Of a DNA stretch of 64,000 nt, positions 21,285 through 27,913 are shown piece after piece (the stretch's first letter is position 1; each line of letters begins with the position of its first letter). This stretch comes from Plumapathes pennacea (Eukaryota; Cnidaria; Anthozoa; Antipatharia; Myriopathidae): positions 13,321,274-13,385,273 of the forward strand of contig OZ038463.1 in the NCBI GenBank assembly GCA_964036295.1, read 5' to 3'. The notes below the pieces were generated by a model. The model was given only the letters and a program-made list of their open reading frames with translations, was not told where the DNA came from and made no database searches. The translations under genes and the position numbers were made by a program.

Positions 21285-21701
21285 ATGTCAGAAACTGAAA
21301 ATCAAAAAGAGTCAAAAGTAGAACAAATAACGAGTGTTCCAAAGGATGTGGAATCAAGCCCAAGTAAAGCAAGTGAAGAAAAGAAAAAAGATCCAAAGAA
21401 AGTCGCTGCTGGTAAAGCCTTGGCGAGAAAAAACAAGGAAGCAAGAGAAGCGTTGAAAAATAGTAAGGATAAAGAAAAAGATAGCACGATAAGTCCGCTA
21501 AGTTTCTTAGAAGTAAGTAATGGGATACAAATGACAGCCGGTTTGATAGGTTCTTGTTTCGTGATATACCATGGCTACAAATTTTTTTACCCTCCAAAGG
21601 AAGTAGTACACGAAATGGTTGAGACTAATAAAGATGAATTAAATGAATCAAATAAACAAAATCAAAAAATAAGAAACAAATATCGATATGGAATGATTTA
21701 A
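21285..21701 (+). CDS. Single-pass membrane protein with basic N-terminus
   Basis: A 138-residue protein with a highly charged N-terminal half (about 1-70, including DPKKVAAGKALARKNKEAREAL, likely helical) and one strongly hydrophobic segment at about 80-96 (QMTAGLIGSCFVIYHGY). A short polar C-terminus with a YRYGMI end follows. It has no signal peptide, so a cytoplasmic N-terminus is likely. Function unknown; part of the run of small membrane proteins downstream of the ATPase. Confidence 0.75.
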   Translation: MSETENQKESKVEQITSVPKDVESSPSKASEEKKKDPKKVAAGKALARKNKEAREALKNSKDKEKDSTISPLSFLEVSNGIQMTAGLIGSCFVIYHGYKFFYPPKEVVHEMVETNKDELNESNKQNQKIRNKYRYGMI

Positions 21702-21717
21702 AGATTAGCGATCAAAA

Positions 21718-21936
21718 ATGAGCAGTGAAAATAAACTCGTTAGTAATGCAAAAGAGGCAGTTGTTTTGGTTGGAATTTCTACAGCAATTGTTTATGCGGT
21801 TAGAAAGGCTTTAAGAAAGGCGGTAACTTCAGATCCTTCCTCTAGATTGATGAATGCGATTGAGTGGACAGGAGTCATGATTAGAGCAATTTACGCGAGA
21901 GATTATCTCATAGATCAAAAAATTATTCCGACTTAA
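21718..21936 (+). CDS. Small membrane protein, 72 aa
   Basis: A 72-residue protein 16 bp downstream of the previous gene. Residues about 13-30 (AVVLVGISTAIVYAVRKAL) form a hydrophobic or amphipathic segment, followed by a basic turn and a second moderately hydrophobic stretch (MNAIEWTGVMIRAIYARDYLI). No known domain. Its place within a tight same-strand cluster supports its being a real gene. Confidence 0.65.
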   Translation: MSSENKLVSNAKEAVVLVGISTAIVYAVRKALRKAVTSDPSSRLMNAIEWTGVMIRAIYARDYLIDQKIIPT

Positions 21937-21957
21937 AAAAATAAAATAACATGAGAA

Positions 21958-22059
21958 ATGATAAGCGTGATGATATATGGAACTTTAATTGTGAGTACTC
22001 TCATAAATCTATTAAAAAGCCCTGGATCAAACGATGATTTTAAATGGAGAAATCATTAA
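21958..22059 (+). CDS. Very small hydrophobic protein, 33 aa
   Basis: An ATG at 21958 opens a 33-codon frame ending TAA at 22057-22059. It begins with a hydrophobic stretch (MISVMIYGTLIVSTLINLL) and ends in a polar tail, typical of viral small transmembrane proteins. An overlapping alternative frame from 21951 encodes 28 mostly polar residues. It fills the gap between its two neighbours. Its small size leaves real doubt. Confidence 0.4.
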   Translation: MISVMIYGTLIVSTLINLLKSPGSNDDFKWRNH

Positions 22060-22102
22060 TCGAATTGATAAAAAATATAACAATATAAAAGAATAAAAGT
22101 TA

Positions 22103-22120
22103 CCATTCTAAACAGAATGG
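22103..22120. promoter_or_regulatory. Hairpin CCATTCT/AGAATGG around a start codon
   Basis: Seven-base inverted words separated by AAAC; the ATG of the next gene (22117) lies inside the right arm. One of three perfect hairpins next to start codons in this element. Confidence 0.4.
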
Positions 22121-22526
22121 CAACACTTTTAACAATGGCTGTTGGTGCAGTATTTAATGCAGGAACTTTCATTGGAGGCAGTTATTTAGCCCAATTTTTA
22201 TCAGGAAAAAATCAAGACGAAGAAAGAAAGAGACACGATTTGGCTATTGAGAAATATAAAAAAGATTACAACGATTGGAAAGAAAAAATGGGGAAGTAGA
22301 ACTTTGGAGAGAACAACAAGAAAAAGATAAAGAAAACGCTTCATATAATTTTAGGAGCACAGATGAGGCATTAAAGGTCTATGCTCAAGTTCATCCAGAT
22401 GAAAATTTAAAAGAACCTAATTTTCACGACTATTATTCTCCGAGCAAAGATCAGAAAAATGGAGAGATGTTGTTCACGGGATTGACTGTGGCTGGTTTGG
22501 CTTATGGTGTCTCTAAATTTTATTGA
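22117..22526 (+). pseudogene. Membrane protein gene in two frames, 60 + 83 codons
   Basis: The first frame (22117-22299) starts MATLLTMAVGAVFNAGTFIGG, a glycine/alanine-rich membrane segment, followed by a charged helix (EERKRHDLAIEKYKKDYNDWKEK). The second frame (22275-22526) continues with a charged helix, a block around STDEALKVYAQVHPDENLKEPNFHDYY and a C-terminal hydrophobic end (LFTGLTVAGLAYGVSKFY). Both halves make sense as one protein with two membrane ends and a helical middle. The frame change falls at an A-run followed by GGGG (22282-22292). It may be a true single-base lesion, an assembly error in a homopolymer, a programmed -1 shift, or two overlapping genes. I favour one interrupted gene. 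Confidence 0.6.
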
Positions 22527-22554
22527 CTTAACGTTTTAGAATAATTATACGAAA

Positions 22555-23769
22555 ATGGCAGAACCAGATCCAGAACCTACTAATCCTTTTGATTCGGGTG
22601 GCCACGCCGGAGACGGAAATGACGGTGGAATTGAATTGCCAGGAATTGGTGGAGACGACAATATTTTGGACCCTTTTAATAAAAAAAATAAACACAAAAC
22701 ACAAGAAAAAAATCTTGGAGGTGACGATTCAGAAACAACCCCATTATTACCAGGTGACTTACCTCATACTCCAGGAAAAAATCCAAATACTGGAGAATTT
22801 ATAAAAAGTATATGGAGTAATGCTAAATTAAGTGATTTTAAATACGATTATGAGGAACCTCATGGTAATTGGATCTCGTTAAACAAGATGAATTCTAAAA
22901 AATACTTTATAGACGAATTTGGAAACGCAAAGGATGAAAAAGGAAAGATAGTTGAAATAAATAAAACATTGCTTAAATATTTAGGCGATACATCTATAAA
23001 AATCTTAGACGATAATTATGAAATACACAACGAAAACAACAAAAAGATAAGCAGTTTGAGAGGGGAACTAAGAGAAACTAAAGATAAAAACGACGATTTG
23101 AACAGAAAATTAAAGAAAATTAAAGATGAAAATGAAAGGTTAAGTGGTATCATATCAAGAAGAGACGATGATATTAAAGTTCTTCAAGATAGGTTGAAAA
23201 AGTCAACCTCTCCTGAAGAAAGAAAAAAGTTAGAGGAAGAAATAGAAAGACAAAAAGCAGAAGTAACCAAGGCAAGAAAAGAAACCGAAGAAACAATACA
23301 ACAAAACAAAGAAAGGATTGAGGAGCTTCAAGAGGAATTAAACGAAAACCCAGAAGATCAGGAAATACTTGAACAAATAAACGAGTTAGAAAAAGAAAAC
23401 GAAAGATTAGAAGCAGAGAATGAACAAATTTTCGAAAGGTTAAGTCTCAAAGAAAAAGTCAAATACATTTTCAAAAAATATGGATTGACATTAATCGGAG
23501 TTTTAGCCGCTGTAGGAACCATAATCGGAGTTATCGTATCAAATCTCAAAGCGGGTTTAACGAAAGTTGCAAAAGGTGTTGGAGATGGTCTTAAAGAGAT
23601 TGGAAAAAAGTTGGCTGGAATTTTGCCTGGAATGGTTGGTGCAATAGTTAGCTTTTTGTTTAAGGCCGCTGGAGAAGCTATTGGTTTTCTCTCGAAACAC
23701 GCTTGGCTATTGATTCTTCTCGTTGTCACTTTTGTTGTTGAACAATTTAAGAATAAGAATAAAAAGTAA
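22555..23769 (+). CDS. Coiled-coil membrane protein with C-terminal hydrophobic domain
   Basis: A 404-residue intact protein. Residues 1-80 are Pro/Gly/Asp-rich and probably disordered, containing NPF (10-12), DPF and an acidic dileucine-like ETTPLL. A small globular part follows (about 80-150), then a long charged coiled coil (about 155-295, rich in E, K, N, with KLEEEIERQKAEV). The C-terminus has a hydrophobic segment (LTLIGVLAAVGTIIGVIVSNL, about 310-330), an amphipathic glycine/lysine-rich linker, and one or two more hydrophobic stretches (MVGAIVSFLF; AWLLILLVVTFVVEQF). The start follows AATTATACGAAA. It resembles a stalked membrane-anchored virion or spike-base protein in design, but no homologous family is recognised beyond my memory of similar cnidarian element proteins. 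The stop overlaps the ATG of the next frame. Confidence 0.8.
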   Translation: MAEPDPEPTNPFDSGGHAGDGNDGGIELPGIGGDDNILDPFNKKNKHKTQEKNLGGDDSETTPLLPGDLPHTPGKNPNTGEFIKSIWSNAKLSDFKYDYEEPHGNWISLNKMNSKKYFIDEFGNAKDEKGKIVEINKTLLKYLGDTSIKILDDNYEIHNENNKKISSLRGELRETKDKNDDLNRKLKKIKDENERLSGIISRRDDDIKVLQDRLKKSTSPEERKKLEEEIERQKAEVTKARKETEETIQQNKERIEELQEELNENPEDQEILEQINELEKENERLEAENEQIFERLSLKEKVKYIFKKYGLTLIGVLAAVGTIIGVIVSNLKAGLTKVAKGVGDGLKEIGKKLAGILPGMVGAIVSFLFKAAGEAIGFLSKHAWLLILLVVTFVVEQFKNKNKK

Positions 23770-23774
23770 TGAAT

Positions 23775-24212
23775 ATGTATCAGACAAGTTTTTTATTAAA
23801 ATTAAAACCCCCTGCAGCTGTAGGAAGGTTAATTACAGATAATGATGATCACGTAAAGGCAAAAGTAAAACTTGCTAAAGAAATTAAAGGAGCAAAGTTT
23901 ATTGAAGTATTTTGTGATTTCTCTTACATTAGATCAGCCATGGCGGTAAAGTGTGATTTGATAGACAGCGGTTTTAACTTTACAAACATTGAAGGAATTG
24001 ATAGTGACAATACCCTCGACATAGTTAGACAAACGACAACCATGTTACTCATAAAAAACGATAAGGCAACTAGAATGTTTCCAATAGATCAATCGAAAAG
24101 CGTAATAAATGAATTCACAATTAACATTTCCTTTCTAAGAAATAAGCAACTATCAAACGATGATAAAAAGGAGTCATTCATACAAGTCATCATTCACCAC
24201 ACCGACAATTAA
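23775..24212 (+). CDS. Beta-rich small protein, tandem paralogue 1
   Basis: 145 residues read from the second ATG (23775), chosen because the paralogue downstream starts at the equivalent MYxTxF and has the same length; an ATG at 23769 overlapping the previous stop is the alternative. Alternating hydrophobic residues suggest a beta sandwich. Shared landmarks with the next gene are LLKLKP/LKLEP, LAKEIKGAKFIEV versus LAKQIRGAKFIKI, CDLIDSGFNFTNIE versus CNLIDEGFAFTNIE, and K-S-V-(I/V)-N/D in the last third. No membrane segment. A minor-capsid (single jelly-roll, penton-like) role is plausible but unproven. Confidence 0.75.
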   Translation: MYQTSFLLKLKPPAAVGRLITDNDDHVKAKVKLAKEIKGAKFIEVFCDFSYIRSAMAVKCDLIDSGFNFTNIEGIDSDNTLDIVRQTTTMLLIKNDKATRMFPIDQSKSVINEFTINISFLRNKQLSNDDKKESFIQVIIHHTDN

Positions 24213-24236
24213 TCTAAACACATATTTTAATAAAAC

Positions 24237-24674
24237 ATGTACGAAACGAGATTTATATTAAAGTTGGAACCTATAACAAATCAAGACGACACCATTAGAG
24301 GCAACCATGGTCTTTTCGTAGAAGTAGAACTTGCTAAACAAATTCGCGGAGCAAAGTTTATTAAAATATATTGGCCCAGTGCGTTTGCCATTTCACCTGT
24401 AATTGTATGGTGCAACCTGATTGATGAAGGCTTTGCGTTTACGAACATCGAAAAAACTAGTTCACCAAAAACTTTAAAAAGAGTAAAAAACGCAAACTTG
24501 GTTTTTGTTGGTTTAGGTTTAACAGAAAAAGCCGAGTATGTAAAAATATCCGCCGCGAAAAGTGTTGTAGACAAACTTCGTATTACACTTTTTTACCCAG
24601 ATAATACTAAAATGACGCCAAATTCAAGGACACCTCTATATGTTAATGTTACCATACTTCATGAGGAAAACTGA
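24237..24674 (+). CDS. Beta-rich small protein, tandem paralogue 2
   Basis: 145 residues, 24 bp after its paralogue and clearly homologous over the whole length by eye, though diverged to roughly a third identity. The conserved blocks are the initial LKLEP, the LAKQIRGAKFIKI strand, and CNLIDEGFAFTNIE. The pair arose by an old tandem duplication within the element lineage. The retained copies suggest distinct roles, for instance two subunits of one capsomer or spike. Function unknown. Confidence 0.75.
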   Translation: MYETRFILKLEPITNQDDTIRGNHGLFVEVELAKQIRGAKFIKIYWPSAFAISPVIVWCNLIDEGFAFTNIEKTSSPKTLKRVKNANLVFVGLGLTEKAEYVKISAAKSVVDKLRITLFYPDNTKMTPNSRTPLYVNVTILHEEN

Positions 24675-24699
24675 TTAAAGGAATATAAAGACGTAAAAA

Positions 24700-25314
24700 A
24701 TGATAAAAATGGCTGAAGTTATTCAAAAAATTTACCCTCAACTTCCTAAGGATTCTAACGCTTTCAGGTTAGCTTCTTGTTCAAAAATTCTCGAAAAAAT
24801 GGAGAAAAACTTAGAGATTGATACAAACAAAAGAAACAAAAAATTAAAGAAACATTCAAGGTTAAGAACAATAAACACAATTTCAACGGTTGGCTCTACC
24901 GCTTTATCAGTATCTGGAGCAGGTGTTTCAGGAACTGGTTTTGGCGTTGTTGTTGGTGCCCCCCTCATTGGAGTAGGTGCACTCTTAGGAGTAACATCTC
25001 TAGTGGTTATTAGGCTTGACAAGGAAACGATTAAAAAGTTAACAATTTACGAAAAATTAATATCTCTTGGGCAATCAAAAATTAGCAGAATTAATGAACT
25101 GGAAAGTAAGGCACTTTCAGATGAAAATATATCTGATGAAGAGTTTAAAAAAATTAACGACGAACGAAATGATTATGAATCTCGAAGAAACGAAATTCTT
25201 AAGATTCCAAAAAACGGGGAAACTTTAAAAAGGTCGCAAAGCGTAAAAGAATTAACAGAAGAAGTTTCGAAAGCAGTTCAAAAATTTATGACTTCTCGAG
25301 CGCTGACAAAATAA
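24700..25314 (+). CDS. Membrane-hairpin protein, probably frame-broken near its end
   Basis: 204 residues from ATG 24700 (or Met4, MAEVIQK). A basic helical N-terminus (about 30-55) precedes a long glycine/valine/alanine-rich hydrophobic region (about 58-103, with VGSTALSVSGAGVSG and GAPLIGVGALLGVTSLVVI) that looks like a membrane hairpin. A charged helical C-terminal half follows. The frame stops at 25312-25314, but an overlapping -1 frame stays open to 25457 and ends in PSAPPAY (next entry). The natural protein was probably about 50 residues longer, with that tail, and a single-base change near 25295 truncated it. The protein family is one I associate with cnidarian elements; function unknown. 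Confidence 0.75.
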   Translation: MIKMAEVIQKIYPQLPKDSNAFRLASCSKILEKMEKNLEIDTNKRNKKLKKHSRLRTINTISTVGSTALSVSGAGVSGTGFGVVVGAPLIGVGALLGVTSLVVIRLDKETIKKLTIYEKLISLGQSKISRINELESKALSDENISDEEFKKINDERNDYESRRNEILKIPKNGETLKRSQSVKELTEEVSKAVQKFMTSRALTK

Positions 25315-25457
25315 CTTTTGAACATTTATTGGGTAATTTATGCAAACCAAACAAATTAAACATTGACTTGAGAATTGACATAAACATCAATAACACTAGA
25401 AGCGTGGACCAAAGATTGGAACCAAGCGCTCCACCAGCATATGAAAATGTTATTTAA
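25203..25457 (+). pseudogene. C-terminal tail frame ending in PSAPPAY late-domain motif
   Basis: This frame is open from 25203 to the stop at 25455-25457, has no ATG, and lies in the -1 frame of the preceding gene. The plausible coding part begins near 25296 (SADKITFEHLLGN) and ends LEPSAPPAYENVI. PSAP is the Tsg101/ESCRT-I-binding late motif and PPAY is a PPxY motif for Nedd4-type ubiquitin ligases; here they overlap, as in some enveloped-virus matrix proteins. It most likely is the displaced C-terminus of the membrane protein at 24700-25314. Without that frame change it would not be translated from its own start. Confidence 0.6.
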
Positions 25458-25464
25458 GAGTTTT

Positions 25465-25489
25465 GTTTCGTATTTTAAAAATACGAAAC
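25465..25489. promoter_or_regulatory. 25-bp near-perfect palindrome abutting a start codon
   Basis: GTTTCGTATTTT and AAAATACGAAAC are exact inverse partners around a single A. The palindrome ends one base before the ATG at 25490. It includes the AAAATACGAAAC leader motif and so is a candidate operator or transcription-start element for the largest late gene. Confidence 0.55.
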
Positions 25490-27124
25490 ATGAGCAAAAA
25501 AGCAATACTCAGCGAAAGAGATAAACTAAGAGCATTGAGTTCTACTGAAAACTTTGGTTCAGATTTAGCTGGAGGTCCAACAACAGACGAGTCTGATATT
25601 TTTCACAAAATGTTTCCAAAAGTAAACATGCAAGATTTTCTTGAGAAAAAGAAAAAAGCCTATGATATGTTCAAGAAACATTTCCCTGACGCGAAAGATG
25701 AAAAATTTTTCGCTGTTGACGAGGGTGATGGAGATGGAAAATTTTCAATTGAGTACAAAAAGAATGTAGAAGGCGCAACAAGGGTCATTTGGAAAGATGG
25801 AAACTTTTTGGTTGATCCAAATTCATTTTCAGAACAATTAAATAGTGACCTTGGAAGAAGAATTTTATTTCCATTCACACTATTGTTGACAACTGAAACT
25901 TATACTTTACATCCGACACCTTTCAATCAAAAAGCTAAAAGTGTCCCAACAGATTTAGAAATTTTCGTCACGCCAGAAGAGTCCTTCACAGCCAAGATGA
26001 AAGATGTATTCTTAAATGAAACATTGACTTTCAAAAATTCCAAAGACGCTAAAAGATGGTTAGCAGGACCCAACATTGAATTTTGGCCGCAACAACTAAG
26101 TTTCGCCGTTTGGTGTGCTACTTGTGGTTGCGGTATTGGCCTCGATGAAAATTACTCAAAAGTAGTTCAAAGTTTAATTGAATTTCACGTGTATTTCACC
26201 ATAAGAAGAATTCTTTACGAGTTGGGTGTCGCTTTACCAAATACCAATGCTTTCGACAATCTAAATAATCCTGTTGACAAAGGGAAACATCAAGCTTTGT
26301 GTAATGAGTTTGGAATTTCCGTTGATAGTGACCTTCGATGGACACGAGGGACAAACAAAGGATTAGGAGATATTTACGCCTATGATCACGCTCACGGACA
26401 TTATTCTAACACGAGAACAAGTCCTTGGTTTTCGAATAAAGATGCCAAATGGCCAAATGGTGGATTACACTTTTCGGATGAGAGTGGATCTTCAAATAAG
26501 GTAATTCAACGCATTCAAAACGACTTTCATCACGGAAAACAACACGAGTGGTTTGCTTTAAGAAGAGGCAAAGGAATTACAAAAGCTGGACTTGGAAGAT
26601 TGAATCGGAGTATCGAAGCTTTCGTTTATTGTGTTTTGGGAGCGCAAGCAAATGTTAGAAATCCAATCGTTGGATACGGAGGAGGAGTTCAAGAAGCGCA
26701 ACAAGAAATGTTAATTTTATTTGAAAGCGCCGTGATTGAAGAAGACATTTCTAAAAGTATCTCAAGATATCAACTCGCTGTTCAAAATGCTAAATTGAAA
26801 TTAGATTTTGCTATCACTCCAGGAACTTGGTTGCTTCCTTTTGAATTAATAATAAACAACGAAAGAGTCGAAGGTTACAATAACAAATTACAAAAAGCTA
26901 CAGATGACATGAAATTTGGAGTGAATGATTCGGTGAATGAAAAAGATTCGCCTGATAGTATCGTAAAACCAAATCATGTTGAACATGAAAGCCAAAGCCA
27001 AAGTCAAGGTGAAATTGTAACCGCAACAAAATTAAATCCTTCAACAAGCTCAAGAATTCATGAAGATAAATTAGCTTCAATCGCTGTTGTCGTTGGAGGA
27101 GCTTTTTGGTGGTGGTTTCGTTAA
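25490..27124 (+). CDS. Large conserved tail-anchored protein, 544 aa
   Basis: Start at ATG 25490 (MSKKAILSERDKL); the frame is open further upstream only through non-ATG codons within a palindrome. The central region (about 190-430) is the conserved core, with KRWLAGPNIEFWPQQLSFAVWCATCGCGIG, FHVYFTIRRILYELG, FRWTRGTN-type and SIEAFVYCVLGAQANVRNPIVGYGGG blocks. It is rich in aromatics and looks like a folded globular protein. Residues about 480-525 are Ser/Gln/Glu-rich and disordered, and the last 17 (LASIAVVVGGAFWWWFR) form a tail anchor. I associate this core with proteins repeated many times in cnidarian genomes, but no function is known to me. A structural or enzymatic role is open. It is the last plus-strand gene of the element. 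Confidence 0.8.
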   Translation: MSKKAILSERDKLRALSSTENFGSDLAGGPTTDESDIFHKMFPKVNMQDFLEKKKKAYDMFKKHFPDAKDEKFFAVDEGDGDGKFSIEYKKNVEGATRVIWKDGNFLVDPNSFSEQLNSDLGRRILFPFTLLLTTETYTLHPTPFNQKAKSVPTDLEIFVTPEESFTAKMKDVFLNETLTFKNSKDAKRWLAGPNIEFWPQQLSFAVWCATCGCGIGLDENYSKVVQSLIEFHVYFTIRRILYELGVALPNTNAFDNLNNPVDKGKHQALCNEFGISVDSDLRWTRGTNKGLGDIYAYDHAHGHYSNTRTSPWFSNKDAKWPNGGLHFSDESGSSNKVIQRIQNDFHHGKQHEWFALRRGKGITKAGLGRLNRSIEAFVYCVLGAQANVRNPIVGYGGGVQEAQQEMLILFESAVIEEDISKSISRYQLAVQNAKLKLDFAITPGTWLLPFELIINNERVEGYNNKLQKATDDMKFGVNDSVNEKDSPDSIVKPNHVEHESQSQSQGEIVTATKLNPSTSSRIHEDKLASIAVVVGGAFWWWFR

Positions 27125-27229
27125 TTTCCAAAATTCAAAAAAACCTGAAATTCGCGTACCCTACGCGTCGGGTAAAAGTTAATAATTTAATTCATAACCA
27201 AAACTAGTTATGAATTATTTATAATTTTT

Positions 27230-27865
27230 TCATTCATCTTCGCTTTCGCTAAGTATAATTTCCTCAGAGGATTCACTAACCCTTCTAAACCTTGACGCTG
27301 GGGCAACAGTCGCTTCCGTTAAACTAACCTGTAAATACGCATTTTTTGAGTTAACGAAAATGGAATCAATCTTTATCTTTACGTCAACATCAAAAGGTTG
27401 GTTCAACATGAAATCAACAGTTAAACGTTTTTTATTATCATCATAAAAATTGCAAAAAACCCTCTTATTGTAATACCCAACTTTAAGAAACATCACTGGA
27501 CTTTCGCCCTGTTCGCTTTTCAATGGATTAAACTTACTAAAATCAACCCCTTGTTTTACACCTACTTTCTTGACGTGCGCTTCTATAAAGTTAGTAATTT
27601 CTTCAAACTTGTCAATCCATTCAAAATCTTCATCAGTGCCTATAAAAGTTATTGGAAAATACAATCGACTTATTTTGCCATTATCATCTAAAACTTTTCT
27701 TAAGCCTAATGTCGTCGTTTCTTTTTCTAAAATTATTGGTCTGCTTTTTCCTTTAGCATTTTCCGTGTAAACCTTCATAATGTAAAACTCTTCACCCTTC
27801 TTGTTCTTCTTGGTCTCAAAATCAGTAAATCTTAAATCTTCATTTTTTAAATTTTGTATTTTCAT
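27230..27865 (-). CDS. SSB/OB-fold-like protein with acidic tail
   Basis: 211 residues from ATG 27865 (MKIQNLKN); a GTG-initiated extension upstream is unlikely. The N-terminal half has strand-rich segments (FTDFETKKNKKGEEFYIMKVY, with RPIILEKETTTLG). The C-terminal half repeats this strand-rich pattern (VMFLKVGYYNKRVFCNFYDD and KIKIDSIFVNSKNAYLQVSL), suggesting one or two OB-type folds. The last 15 residues are Ser/Glu/Asp-rich (SESSEEIILSESEDE), the hallmark of many single-stranded DNA-binding proteins. With a protein-primed polymerase the element would need such a protein. Assignment rests on design, not on a recognised family. It is transcribed opposite to the late genes, next to the zinc-repeat gene. 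Confidence 0.6.
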   Translation of the reverse strand: MKIQNLKNEDLRFTDFETKKNKKGEEFYIMKVYTENAKGKSRPIILEKETTTLGLRKVLDDNGKISRLYFPITFIGTDEDFEWIDKFEEITNFIEAHVKKVGVKQGVDFSKFNPLKSEQGESPVMFLKVGYYNKRVFCNFYDDNKKRLTVDFMLNQPFDVDVKIKIDSIFVNSKNAYLQVSLTEATVAPASRFRRVSESSEEIILSESEDE

Positions 27866-27913
27866 AGTTCTCACTTTATAAAATACAAAACTTTAAGTAA
27901 ATAAAAAAATTTT

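Noticed and set aside
27866-27874. GTG-initiated extension of the SSB-like protein
   Set aside because: Element genes use ATG, and ATG at 27865 directly follows an AT-rich leader.
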